This document shows, piece after piece, positions 8,608 to 19,571 of a DNA stretch of 64,000 bases. The notes beneath the pieces are model-generated. The model did no database searches and was not told the DNA's origin. It saw only the letters and a list, made by a program, of their open reading frames with translations. Position 1 is the stretch's first letter; each line of letters opens with the position of its first letter. Position numbers and translations under genes: made by a program. Origin of the DNA: Zoogloea dura (GTDB lineage: Bacteria > Pseudomonadota > Gammaproteobacteria > Burkholderiales > Rhodocyclaceae); assembly GCF_012927165.1 (NCBI RefSeq), contig NZ_JABBGA010000001.1:558001-622000 (forward strand), given 5' to 3'.

Positions 8608-9879
8608 ATGCCCCACAAGATTCCGGAACTCCTCGCACCAGCCGGCTCCCTGGCCATGCTGGACACCGCCTTTGCCTTTGGCGCCAGTGCCATCTATGCC
8701 GGCCAGCCCCGCTACTCCCTGCGAGTGCGCAACAACGATTTCGGCGACATCCCGGTACTGGCCGACGGCATCCGCCGGGCCCGCCTCCTCGGCAAGAAAT
8801 TCTATGTCGTCGCCAACATCTACCCGCACGGGGCCAAGATCAAGACCTTTCTGAAGGACATCGCGCCCGTCATCGCCCTCCGGCCCGACGCCCTGATCAT
8901 GTCGGACCCGGGCCTCATCCTGATGATCCGGGAGAATTTCCCCGAGATGCCCATCCACCTGTCGGTGCAGGCCAACACGGTCAATGCGGCTGCCGTGCGC
9001 TTCTGGAAGATGGCCGGCATCTCCCGGGTGATCCTGTCCCGGGAGCTCTCCCTCGACGAGATCAGCAGCATCCGCCAAGACTGCCCGGACACCGAGCTGG
9101 AAGTCTTCATCCACGGCGCCCTGTGCATCGCCTACTCCGGCCGCTGCCTGCTCTCCGGCTATTTCAACCACCGGGATCCCAACCAGGGCAGCTGCACCAA
9201 TTCCTGCCGCTGGGACTTCAAGACTCACGAAGCCAGAACCTGCGGCGCCGGCGATGTGCACCTCATCGAGGAGCCCCACAAGCGTGCGGGCGAATACATG
9301 CCGATCGAAGAGGACGAGCATGGCACCTACATCCTCAATTCAAAGGATCTGCGCGCCATCGAGCATGTCCAGAAGCTGGTCGAGATCGGCATCGACTCCT
9401 TCAAGATCGAAGGCCGCACCAAGAGCCCCTACTACGTCGCACGAACCTGCCAGGCCTACCGCCAGGCCATCGACGACGCCGTGGCCGGGCGCGGCCTGGA
9501 CCCGGTCCTGCTCGGACAGCTCGAGGGCCTGGCCAACCGGGGTTACACCGACGGCTTCTACCAACGCCATACGCCCCATGAAACCCAGAACTACCTGCGC
9601 GGGCATTCCGAGTCGGGACGCAGCCTCTACGTCGGCGACGTGGTGGGCTACGACGAAGCCCGCGGCCTGGCCGAGATCGCCTCGAAGAACGCCTTCAGCG
9701 TCGGGGACCGCCTGGAACTCATCCACCCTGCAGGCAATCGGGAAGTTCAGGTCACCCACATTTCCGACGCAACAGGCCAGGCCATCCAGCGGGTTCCGGG
9801 CAGCGACCACCGCGCCTGGCTGCCCCTGCCGGCCGACAGCGTGGGAGCCTTTGTCGCGCGCTTCATCCAGGCAGCCTGA
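8608..9879 (+). CDS. yegQ: U32-family protein, TrhP/YegQ-like (tRNA U34 hydroxylation)
   Basis: 423-aa peptidase-U32 family protein. The family signature is visible as EVFIHGALCIAYSGRCLLS, followed by a Cys-rich GSCTNSCRW segment that in TrhP-type proteins participates in Fe-S or prephenate-dependent 5-hydroxyuridine formation at tRNA wobble U34. I chose the ATG at 8608 (MPHKIPELLAPAGS) because LLAPAGS is the canonical N-terminus of the family; the open frame extends further upstream but overlaps the dnaJ-like gene. Protease activity is not expected for this subgroup. It is the likely second gene of an operon with the upstream co-chaperone; rpmE follows with its own promoter. Confidence 0.9.
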   Translation: MPHKIPELLAPAGSLAMLDTAFAFGASAIYAGQPRYSLRVRNNDFGDIPVLADGIRRARLLGKKFYVVANIYPHGAKIKTFLKDIAPVIALRPDALIMSDPGLILMIRENFPEMPIHLSVQANTVNAAAVRFWKMAGISRVILSRELSLDEISSIRQDCPDTELEVFIHGALCIAYSGRCLLSGYFNHRDPNQGSCTNSCRWDFKTHEARTCGAGDVHLIEEPHKRAGEYMPIEEDEHGTYILNSKDLRAIEHVQKLVEIGIDSFKIEGRTKSPYYVARTCQAYRQAIDDAVAGRGLDPVLLGQLEGLANRGYTDGFYQRHTPHETQNYLRGHSESGRSLYVGDVVGYDEARGLAEIASKNAFSVGDRLELIHPAGNREVQVTHISDATGQAIQRVPGSDHRAWLPLPADSVGAFVARFIQAA

Positions 9880-9894
9880 CCAGGCTGAAGAATC

Positions 9895-9923
9895 TTGCAT
9901 AAAACGCTGAAATACTTCAGAAT
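9895..9923 (+). promoter_or_regulatory. Candidate sigma-70 promoter of rpmE
   Basis: TTGCAT (9895-9900) and CAGAAT (9918-9923) are separated by 17 bp, about 50 bp upstream of the rpmE start. The match to the consensus is moderate. Confidence 0.4.
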
Positions 9924-9976
9924 ACCGAATTCTCGGGTGGCCAAATTCACCACCCACGGACCCAAAGGATAAAGTG

Positions 9977-10195
9977 ATGAAAGCCGATACCCATCCGAAA
10001 TACACCGAAGTTCAAGTGACCTGCTCCTGTGGCAGCACCTTCACCACCCGCTCCACCATGGGCAAGCCCCAGTACCACGTGGAAGTGTGCTCCCTCTGCC
10101 ACCCGTTCTACACCGGCAAGCAGAAGATCGTTGACACCGCCGGTCGCGTCGAGCGCTTCCGTCAAAAGTACGGTTCCGTTCAGCGTCTGGGCTGA
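9977..10195 (+). CDS. rpmE: 50S ribosomal protein L31 (zinc-binding C+ type)
   Basis: 72-aa ribosomal protein L31. The sequence [32 protein letters not shown] matches bacterial L31. The CxC and CxxC pairs mark the zinc-binding (C+) form, which is usually replaced by a Cys-free paralogue under zinc starvation. I chose the ATG at 9977 over a GTG at 9974 because AAAGGA at 9964-9969 and the conserved MK start support it. It is transcribed alone between a candidate promoter and a strong intrinsic terminator. Confidence 0.97.
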   Translation: MKADTHPKYTEVQVTCSCGSTFTTRSTMGKPQYHVEVCSLCHPFYTGKQKIVDTAGRVERFRQKYGSVQRLG

Positions 10196-10222
10196 TCACA
10201 GCGCAATCGCCGGGATCGACCG

Positions 10223-10249
10223 AAAAAGGCAGCCACGGCTGCCTTTTTT
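10223..10249 (+). terminator. Rho-independent terminator after rpmE
   Basis: The stem GGCAGC/GCTGCC (10228-10233/10238-10243) has a CACG-type loop. It is preceded by five A and followed by six T, which extends the stem by A-T pairs. It lies 28 bp after the rpmE stop. Confidence 0.9.
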
Positions 10250-10277
10250 GTTGCCTGAATCCCCTACCCGCCACGCC

Positions 10278-11924
10278 ATGCACAACGACGCAGCCAAGCG
10301 CTTCACCCTCCCCTCGCCCCTGACCGGCTGGCCGCTGGCAGTGCTGCTGGCCGTCTACCTGCTGGTCGGCACCACCGGGCATCTCCCCTGGCGGGGCGAC
10401 GACCTGACCCACCTCGGGCCGATCCACGCCATGCTCCGCGGGGAAGGCTGGCTGCTGCCCGAGATTGCCGGCGAGGTCTACCGGGACTCCGGCCCTCTAT
10501 ATTACTGGCTTGGCGCGGCCCTGGCCTCGGCCCTCGGCGGGTTGATGCCGGTACACGACGCAGCCCGTCTGGCCAGCAGCCTGTTTTGCGCTGCCACCTT
10601 GTACTGGACCGCACTGGCGGCGCGCCGACTCTACGGCGAAGGCGCCTTCGCCCCGGCGATCCTGCTCGGCATGGGCAGCCTGGGACTGGTGGTTCATGCC
10701 CACGAAACCCAACCCGCCCTCGCTCAGATCGCCGGCGTGGCCCTTTGCCTGGCAGGCGCCGTCAACCTCGGCCGCCAGGGCCTGCAGGCCGGACTCCAGG
10801 CCGGGCTTGGCATCACCCTCGCCTTCCTGGCTGGCGGACTCTCCGGCCTGATCCTGACCCTGCCCCTGGTGCTCGCCGCTCCGCTCCTGTGCCCTGCCTG
10901 TAGAACCCCTGCCGTGTTCAGGAGCATTTCCCTGTGTTGCGGCATCGCTCTGCTCGCCGCCACCCTGTGGCTGGGCGCCGTAGCCGTGCAGGCGCCGGCC
11001 GAGCCGGCCCGCTGGTTGCAGGAAGAGCTGCGCTCGATACATCCCCACACGGAACACCTTGCCAGCCTGAGCAAGCTGCTGCAGCTGTTTGGCTGGTTCG
11101 CGTGGCCGCTGTGGCCGATCGCCGGCTGGGCACTCTGGAAGAACCGCCAAAGCTGGACTACGCCCCAGGTCGCCATCCCGCTGATCGCCAGCCTGTGCGC
11201 CATCATCCTGGTCGCCACCACCGGCAAAGGCCTGCGGCCTGCCGGCGCGCTCCCCCTGCTGCCCCCCCTGTGCCTGCTGGCAGCCTTCGGCGTCCAGAGC
11301 CTGCGTCGCGGCGCCGCCAATGCCTTCGACTGGTTCGGCGTGATGGCGTTTCTCTTCTTCGGACTCCTGGTCTGGCTGATCTGGGGGGCGCTCCATTTCA
11401 GCTGGCCGCCCGGCCTGGCCCGCCAGATCGTCAAGCTTGCACCGGAATTTCCCCGCGGAGACTTCCTCGCCAGCGCGCTCATCGGCGTACCGATCAGCAT
11501 TGCCCTGCTCCTGCTGCCCGCAGCCACCGAACGCGTGCCGGCTCGGGCCACAAGCACCTGGGCGCTTGGCATGACGCTGCTGTGGTGTCTCGCTGTGGCC
11601 TTGCTGCAACCCTGGTTTGCCTATACCAAGAACTACCAGCCGATTGCCTCCAGCCTGCAGGACGCCCTTGCAAGCCAGCCGGCGGCCGCAGCGGGCTGTA
11701 TCAAGCGGCGCGGCCTGGGTGACACCCAGCGCGCAGCCCTGGACTATTTCTCCAGCATCCGCACCGTGCGTTACAGCTCGGGTGATGATTGCCAGTTGCT
11801 GCTGACCTATGGCTCGGCCGGCAACAGCGTCAATGTGGCCAAGGAATGGAACAGTCCGGTGTGGGAGCGGCGCCTGGGCGGCGGCCGGAAGGCAGAGGTG
11901 TTCCGGCTGTATCGGAAGAACTGA
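10278..11924 (+). CDS. Polytopic GT-C type glycosyltransferase (GT39/ArnT-like), acceptor unknown
   Basis: 548-aa integral membrane protein with many hydrophobic segments (for example LAVLLAVYLLVG, ALASALGG, LFGWFAWPLWPIAGWAL). After the first membrane segment there is an acidic motif WRGDDLTHL and then YRDSGPLYYWLGAAL. This matches the first periplasmic loop of ArnT/GT39 enzymes, where an Asp acts in sugar transfer from a polyprenyl-phosphate donor. The C-terminal soluble part carries two Cys. The start at ATG 10278 follows the rpmE terminator. It stands alone rather than in the 27-33 kb glycan cluster. The substrate cannot be read from sequence. Confidence 0.75.
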   Translation: MHNDAAKRFTLPSPLTGWPLAVLLAVYLLVGTTGHLPWRGDDLTHLGPIHAMLRGEGWLLPEIAGEVYRDSGPLYYWLGAALASALGGLMPVHDAARLASSLFCAATLYWTALAARRLYGEGAFAPAILLGMGSLGLVVHAHETQPALAQIAGVALCLAGAVNLGRQGLQAGLQAGLGITLAFLAGGLSGLILTLPLVLAAPLLCPACRTPAVFRSISLCCGIALLAATLWLGAVAVQAPAEPARWLQEELRSIHPHTEHLASLSKLLQLFGWFAWPLWPIAGWALWKNRQSWTTPQVAIPLIASLCAIILVATTGKGLRPAGALPLLPPLCLLAAFGVQSLRRGAANAFDWFGVMAFLFFGLLVWLIWGALHFSWPPGLARQIVKLAPEFPRGDFLASALIGVPISIALLLLPAATERVPARATSTWALGMTLLWCLAVALLQPWFAYTKNYQPIASSLQDALASQPAAAAGCIKRRGLGDTQRAALDYFSSIRTVRYSSGDDCQLLLTYGSAGNSVNVAKEWNSPVWERRLGGGRKAEVFRLYRKN

Positions 11925-11945
11925 TCAGGACGGAAGGCAATCAAA

Positions 11946-11971
11946 AGGGGCTGACCCGCCAGGGCGCCCCT
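11946..11971 (-). terminator. Weak terminator at the end of the pyrG-kdsA-eno-ftsB cluster
   Basis: AGGGGC (11946-11951) pairs with GCCCCT (11966-11971). On the minus strand the hairpin runs into CCCCTTTTGATT, 17 bp past the ftsB stop. Confidence 0.45.
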
Positions 11972-11987
11972 CTGACTTCAGAACTGC

Positions 11988-12263
11988 TTACTTGGACTGG
12001 GGAGTCTGGACGAAGATCTCATCCGGCTTAGTCAGACCGAGCTCGAAGCGGGCTCGCTCTTCGACGGCTTCGTAGCCGGTCTTGAGGTCGCGGACCTCTG
12101 CTTCCAGACCTGTATTGCGTTGCTCGAGCTTCAGATTGGCCTCCTTCTGGGAGGTCAATTGCTTTTCAACTTCCCAGACGCGCAGCCAGCCGCCCTTGCC
12201 GATCCACAAGGGATACTGCAAGAGAACGGCCAGCAGGGCCAGGATAAGGATGGGCCAGCGCAT
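11988..12263 (-). CDS. ftsB: Cell division protein FtsB
   Basis: 91-aa bitopic membrane protein of the FtsB-FtsL-FtsQ division complex. A short cytoplasmic N-terminus MRWP leads into one membrane segment (ILILALLAVLLQYPLWIG, residues 4-22). A heptad-rich coiled coil follows (VEKQLTSQKEANLKLEQRN) and then the FtsB signature EERARFELGLTKPDE. Length and position immediately downstream of eno are as usual in proteobacteria. No clear Shine-Dalgarno precedes the ATG; instead a strong hairpin (12270-12308) ends 6 nt before it. Translation or message level may therefore be limited relative to eno. Confidence 0.95.
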   Translation of the reverse strand: MRWPILILALLAVLLQYPLWIGKGGWLRVWEVEKQLTSQKEANLKLEQRNTGLEAEVRDLKTGYEAVEERARFELGLTKPDEIFVQTPQSK

Positions 12264-12269
12264 GACAAG

Positions 12270-12308
12270 GAGCCAGCGTGCCGCATCCACTGCGGCACGC
12301 TCCGGCTC
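12270..12308 (-). other. Strong hairpin between eno and ftsB
   Basis: An 11-bp perfect stem, AGCGTGCCGCA (12275-12285) with TGCGGCACGCT (12291-12301) and a 5-nt loop, is extended by GAGCC/GGCTC (12270-12274/12304-12308) across a 2-nt bulge. No T-tract follows on the minus strand. It is a candidate attenuator or 3'-end stabiliser for eno mRNA. Confidence 0.6.
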
Positions 12309-12318
12309 AAACCTGCAA

Positions 12319-13623
<1,305 letters not shown>

Positions 13624-13688
13624 TTAGCTGAATGCAAACCGGCGGCGCAGGGCCGCCCTTAACTTGAAACGGGTTCGGTCCGGGCCGC

Positions 13689-14528
13689 TCAGGGCCGCAG
13701 TTCCTCGAAGCCTTCCGCCTTGACCAGCGCGTCGAGGGCCTTGAGGGTGGCCAGCAGGCTCTTGAGCCTGGGCAGGGGCCAGGCATTGGGGCCGTCGGAA
13801 AAGGCCTTGGCCGGATCCGGATGGGTTTCCATGAACAGGCCGGAGATACCCACCGCAACCGCCGCCCGGGCCAGCACGGGAACGAACTCGCGCTGACCGC
13901 CGGACGAAGTGCCCTGCCCACCGGGCAGCTGCACCGAATGGGTGGCATCGAAGACCACCGGACAGCCGGTCTCGCGCATGATCGCCAGGGAGCGCATGTC
14001 GGACACGAGGTTGTTGTAGCCAAAAGAGGCACCCCGCTCGCAGACCATGATGTTCTCGGCGCCGCCATTCACCTCGCGGGCCTTGTCCACCACGTTCTTC
14101 ATGTCGCCCGGCGCCAGGAACTGGCCCTTCTTGATGTTCACCGGCTTGCCGCAGGACGCCACGGCATGGATGAAATCGGTCTGGCGGCACAGGAAAGCCG
14201 GCGTCTGCAGCACATCGACCACCGCCGCCACATGGGGCACTTCGGCCTCGTTGTGCACATCGGTGAGGACCGGCACGCCAACCTTCTCGCGGACTTCGCC
14301 CAGGATCTCCAGACCCTTCTCCATGCCCATGCCACGGAAGGACTTGCCGGAGCTGCGGTTGGCCTTGTCGTAACTGGACTTGTAGATGAACGGGATATCC
14401 AGTTCGCCGCAGATGTCCTTGAGGCGGGAGGCCGTGTCGAAGGCCATCTCGCGGGACTCGATAACACAGGGTCCGGCGATCAGGAAGAAGGGCTTGTCGA
14501 GGCCGATGTCGAAGCCGCAGAGTTTCAT
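13689..14528 (-). CDS. kdsA: 3-deoxy-8-phosphooctulonate synthase (Kdo-8-P synthase)
   Basis: 279-aa cytoplasmic enzyme condensing arabinose 5-phosphate with PEP to give Kdo-8-phosphate for LPS inner core. Motifs include the N-terminal [23 protein letters not shown] (PEP and substrate contacts) and [15 protein letters not shown] near the C-terminus. The length is typical. It lies 11 bp after pyrG and is probably co-transcribed with it. It pairs functionally with kdsB at 45605-46378 (CMP-Kdo synthesis), and its PEP substrate is the product of neighbouring eno. Confidence 0.97.
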   Translation of the reverse strand: MKLCGFDIGLDKPFFLIAGPCVIESREMAFDTASRLKDICGELDIPFIYKSSYDKANRSSGKSFRGMGMEKGLEILGEVREKVGVPVLTDVHNEAEVPHVAAVVDVLQTPAFLCRQTDFIHAVASCGKPVNIKKGQFLAPGDMKNVVDKAREVNGGAENIMVCERGASFGYNNLVSDMRSLAIMRETGCPVVFDATHSVQLPGGQGTSSGGQREFVPVLARAAVAVGISGLFMETHPDPAKAFSDGPNAWPLPRLKSLLATLKALDALVKAEGFEELRP

Positions 14529-14539
14529 GCTGTGTCCTT

Positions 14540-16255
<1,716 letters not shown>

Positions 16256-16260
16256 TCAGA

Positions 16261-16295
16261 CCGGTCCCGGGGCACAAACATCGCCCCGGGACCGG
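16261..16295 (-). terminator. Hairpin downstream of the isochorismatase-like gene
   Basis: A perfect 13-bp stem, CCGGTCCCGGGGC (16261-16273) with GCCCCGGGACCGG (16283-16295), has a 9-nt loop and lies 10 bp after the stop of the minus-strand hydrolase. No T-tract is seen, so it may be a 3'-end stabiliser or Rho-associated end. Confidence 0.55.
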
Positions 16296-16305
16296 GTTTC
16301 CGGCC

Positions 16306-16851
16306 TCAATTATCCCGGATGAAATCCCGGTTCACCTGACGGAAGAGATCGTTGGCGCTGCGCTTGAGCCACTCAAAGGCCACCATCTCGCGGGTCACGA
16401 TCTCCACCCCGTGGGCGCGCATCCTCGCCAGCGCGGCGTCCCGGTCGGCGGGCTTGCGGGAGCCGACGGCGTCGGCGACGACGAAGACCTCCTTGCCCTG
16501 CCAGCGCAGCTCCAGCACCGTCTGCATCACGCAGACATGCGCCTCGGTGCCGACCACCACCACCTGCCGCCGGGCTTCCACGGCCGTGCCGACGAGGCAG
16601 CCATCGGCCACGCAGGAGAAATGGACCTTCTCGACAACCTGGGCCCCCGCGGCCTCCAGCAAGGCCGGCGCGGTGGGCCCGAGGCCGGTCGGGTACTGCT
16701 CCGACACCACGATCGGCACCTCGAGCCGGCGTGCCACGCCCGCCAGCCAGATGCAGTTGCGCAACACAGCCTCGCCCTCGTTGATGGACGGCAGGAGACG
16801 CTCCTGCACATCCACCACCAGCAAGGACGACTTTCCACTATCCATCAACAT
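16306..16851 (-). CDS. Isochorismatase-like cysteine hydrolase
   Basis: 181-aa single-domain hydrolase of the isochorismatase/nicotinamidase superfamily. The expected catalytic triad is visible: Asp in LLVVDVQERLLP, Lys in AQVVEKVHFSC, and the nucleophilic Cys in GTEAHVCVMQTV. Members hydrolyse amides or isochorismate; the substrate here cannot be inferred. It follows acetoacetate-CoA ligase by 12 bp in the same orientation and is probably co-transcribed. An alternative start two codons downstream is possible. Confidence 0.88.
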   Translation of the reverse strand: MLMDSGKSSLLVVDVQERLLPSINEGEAVLRNCIWLAGVARRLEVPIVVSEQYPTGLGPTAPALLEAAGAQVVEKVHFSCVADGCLVGTAVEARRQVVVVGTEAHVCVMQTVLELRWQGKEVFVVADAVGSRKPADRDAALARMRAHGVEIVTREMVAFEWLKRSANDLFRQVNRDFIRDN

Positions 16852-16863
16852 GAGCGACTCCTC

Positions 16864-18843
16864 TCAGGACTGCAGCTCGGCGCGGTCGCGGAACTGCTCC
16901 AGCGCCGCCGGATTGGCCAGCGCCTCGACATTTTTGACCGGCTGGTTGTGCACCACCGAGCGCACCGCCAGCTCGACGATCTTGCCGCTCTTGGTGCGCG
17001 GGATGTCCTCCACCTGCACCACCCTGGCCGGCACATGGCGCGGCGTGGTGTTGTCGCGGATGGTGCGGCGGATCCGGTCGGTCAGGCTGCCATCCAGCTT
17101 CAGGCCCTCGCGCAGCTTGACGAAGAGCACCACCCGCACGTCGCTGGCATCACCCGGCGGCCATTGCTGGCCGATCACCAGGGATTCGAGCACCTCCTCG
17201 AGCTTCTCGACCTGGCGGTAGATCTCGGCCGTGCCGATACGCACGCCGCCCGGGTTGAGGGTGGCGTCGGAGCGGCCATAGATGATCAGACCATCGTGGA
17301 CCGTGATCTCCGAGTAGTCGCCATGGCACCAGATGTTCTCGAAGCGCTCGAAATAGGCCGCCCGGTAGCGGGCACCGTCCGGATCGTTCCAGAAGCCCAC
17401 GGGCATCACCGGGAAGGGCCGGGTACACACCAGCTCGCCCTTCTCGCCGCGCACCGGAATGCCCATCTCGTCGAACACATCCACCGCCATGCCGAGACCC
17501 TTGCACTGAATCTCGCCTGACCACACGGGCAGGGTCGGGTTGCCGAGCACGAAGCAGGAGATGATGTCGGTGCCGCCCGAAATCGACGACAGACACAGGT
17601 CGGCCTTGATCTCCCGGTACACGTACTCAAAACCCTCCGGCACCAGCGGGCTGCCGGTCGAGAAGATGGCCCGCAGGGCCGACAGGTCGTGGGTCTGCCC
17701 CGGCTTGAGACCGGCCTTGGCGATACCATCGATGAACTTGGCAGAGGTACCGAGATGGGTCATGCCCTCGGCCTGTGCGTAGTCGAAGAGGATCGCCCCG
17801 TTGCCGATCATCGGCGAACCATCGTAAAGCAGCAGCGTGGCGCCCGCAGCCAACCCGGACACTAGCCAGTTCCACATCATCCAGCCGCAGGTCGTGAAGT
17901 AGAAGACCCGGTCGCCGGGCTTCACGTCACCGTGCAGGCGATGCTCCTTGATGTGCTGCAGCAAGGCCCCGCCGGCGCAATGCACGATGCACTTGGGCAC
18001 CCCCGTCGTGCCCGACGAATACATGATGTAAAGCGGGTAGTCAAAAGGCAGCCGTACGAAAGGGATCTCGGTGACGGCCTGGAAGGGCTTCACAAAATCG
18101 GCGAGCACCCGCGCGTGATGCACATGGGAGAGATCGTGCTTCGCATGCACATAAGGCACCACCACCACCCGCTTGACCGAGGGCAGGCCATCGGTGATGG
18201 CGGCCAGGCGGTCCATGCAATCGACGATCTTGCCGTTGTAGTAATAGCCATCCACGGCCACCAGCACCTTGGGCTCGATCTGGCCGAAGCGGTCGAGCAC
18301 ACCCTGCACACCGAAGTCCGGCGACGCCGACGAGAAGATGGCGCCGATGCTCGCCGCGGCCAGCATGACGATGATGGTCTCCGGCAGGTTCGGCATCCAG
18401 GCCGCGACGCGATCGCCCTGCCCCACGCCCATCTCCCTCAAGGCCGCCGCGAAGTGCGCCACCTGGCGGTACAGGTCACCGTGGGACATGCGGTTCTTGA
18501 CCCGCTCCTCCCCCCAGAACACCAGGGCGTCGGAATCATCCCTGCTGCGCAGCAGGTTCTCTGCAAAATTCAGGCGGGCCTGCGGGAACCAGCGCGCACC
18601 CGGCATGCATCCGCCCTGCTCGAGCACGACCTCACCCCGCTCGCCGACAACCGCGCCGTAGTCCCACAGGGACAGCCAGAACTCCTCGGGCTGCGCCACG
18701 GACCAGGCATGCAGCGCCGGGTAATCGGGCAGCGAACGGCCCCAGCGGGCTTCGGCCTCACGGCTGAAGGCGGTGATGTTGGCGGCGGCAATGCGCTCCG
18801 CACCAGGACGCCACAGGGGCTCGGTGGCAACTGCGTAACTCAT
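16864..18843 (-). CDS. aacS: Acetoacetate-CoA ligase
   Basis: 659-aa ANL-superfamily adenylating enzyme activating acetoacetate to acetoacetyl-CoA, feeding ketone bodies (for example from PHB turnover) into acetyl-CoA. The A3 phosphate loop is [11 protein letters not shown], the acetoacetate-CoA ligase-type segment is [12 protein letters not shown], and the C-terminal catalytic lysine region is [15 protein letters not shown]. Length and the N-terminal [14 protein letters not shown] domain fit AacS rather than the shorter acetyl-CoA synthetase. It precedes the hydrolase gene and follows the thioesterase, all minus strand, forming a small acyl-CoA group divergent from ETF-QO. Confidence 0.95.
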   Translation of the reverse strand: MSYAVATEPLWRPGAERIAAANITAFSREAEARWGRSLPDYPALHAWSVAQPEEFWLSLWDYGAVVGERGEVVLEQGGCMPGARWFPQARLNFAENLLRSRDDSDALVFWGEERVKNRMSHGDLYRQVAHFAAALREMGVGQGDRVAAWMPNLPETIIVMLAAASIGAIFSSASPDFGVQGVLDRFGQIEPKVLVAVDGYYYNGKIVDCMDRLAAITDGLPSVKRVVVVPYVHAKHDLSHVHHARVLADFVKPFQAVTEIPFVRLPFDYPLYIMYSSGTTGVPKCIVHCAGGALLQHIKEHRLHGDVKPGDRVFYFTTCGWMMWNWLVSGLAAGATLLLYDGSPMIGNGAILFDYAQAEGMTHLGTSAKFIDGIAKAGLKPGQTHDLSALRAIFSTGSPLVPEGFEYVYREIKADLCLSSISGGTDIISCFVLGNPTLPVWSGEIQCKGLGMAVDVFDEMGIPVRGEKGELVCTRPFPVMPVGFWNDPDGARYRAAYFERFENIWCHGDYSEITVHDGLIIYGRSDATLNPGGVRIGTAEIYRQVEKLEEVLESLVIGQQWPPGDASDVRVVLFVKLREGLKLDGSLTDRIRRTIRDNTTPRHVPARVVQVEDIPRTKSGKIVELAVRSVVHNQPVKNVEALANPAALEQFRDRAELQS

Positions 18844-18914
18844 GGGCTATCTCCTCTACGTTCTTGTTTTGACTTCGGATCCTCGTCCGGATCCATCCGG
18901 CCTTGCGGCCCTTG

Positions 18915-19343
18915 CTAGCTTACCTTGGCTCGCAGGGTTTCCGGGATAGGGGCCGACTTGCCGGTCCGCGGATCGGTCCACACGACCTTGGCCGCTCCTT
19001 CCGCGTAAAGGCGCTCATCGCCTTCCACATATAGCTCGTACCAGGTCATCACGCTGCTGCGGCCGGGCTCCCCGGCAAACACCTTGATGATCACCGTGGC
19101 CGGGTAGCTCACCGGCAGCAGGAAGGTACAGCTGGCATTGATGATCACCGCCCCGCTGTCGGACTGCGGGCTGACGATGAAGCCCTCGCTCTCGATCCAC
19201 TCCACGCGGGCCTGCTCGAAGAAGCGGAAGTACACGGTGTTATTGACGTGGCCGTAGAAGTCCATGTCGCCCCAGCGGACTGCTATCTGCGAAGTGTGCT
19301 GGAGCTTTCTCTGCGGCGGTTGAACGCTTGATTCCGAATTCAT
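18915..19343 (-). CDS. Acyl-CoA thioesterase (4HBT/hotdog family)
   Basis: 142-aa hotdog-fold thioesterase. The core motif VRWGDMDFYGHVNNTVYFRFFEQARVEW matches the 4-hydroxybenzoyl-CoA thioesterase/YbgC-type active-site loop, with the catalytic Asp in GDMDFYGHVNN. The ATG at 19343 is chosen because AAGGAGA lies about 9 nt upstream and the longer frame only reads antisense to ETF-QO. It lies upstream of aacS in the same direction and faces the ETF-QO gene. The substrate is unknown; an acyl-CoA in fatty acid or ketone metabolism is plausible from context. Confidence 0.9.
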   Translation of the reverse strand: MNSESSVQPPQRKLQHTSQIAVRWGDMDFYGHVNNTVYFRFFEQARVEWIESEGFIVSPQSDSGAVIINASCTFLLPVSYPATVIIKVFAGEPGRSSVMTWYELYVEGDERLYAEGAAKVVWTDPRTGKSAPIPETLRAKVS

Positions 19344-19571
19344 GATGCGCTGTCTCCTTGAGGCAAGAATTTCTTCTTGGAAGATCCCGGTGGGCGTGGA
19401 TGCAATACCCCTCCCACCGGCATCCGGGCCAATGTAACATACGCATGCGTATGTTCTCATCAGCTGCGCACCGCCCGCCATCCGGGATTGCTCCGGATTG
19501 CCCTGAAGGGTTACCCTTCCACAGTTCGGGCGGATTAAAACAAATCCAATATTCTCAGGAGGAGGCAGCAA
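19344..19571. promoter_or_regulatory. Divergent control region with a perfect 20-bp palindrome
   Basis: 228 bp lie between the divergent thioesterase and ETF-QO genes. AACATACGCATGCGTATGTT at 19436-19455 is a perfect 20-bp palindrome centred at 19445/19446, 93 bp from the thioesterase start and 117 bp from the ETF-QO start. This fits an operator for a dimeric regulator, for example of the TetR type. The ETF-QO Shine-Dalgarno AGGAGGAGG lies just before its ATG. Confidence 0.6.
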
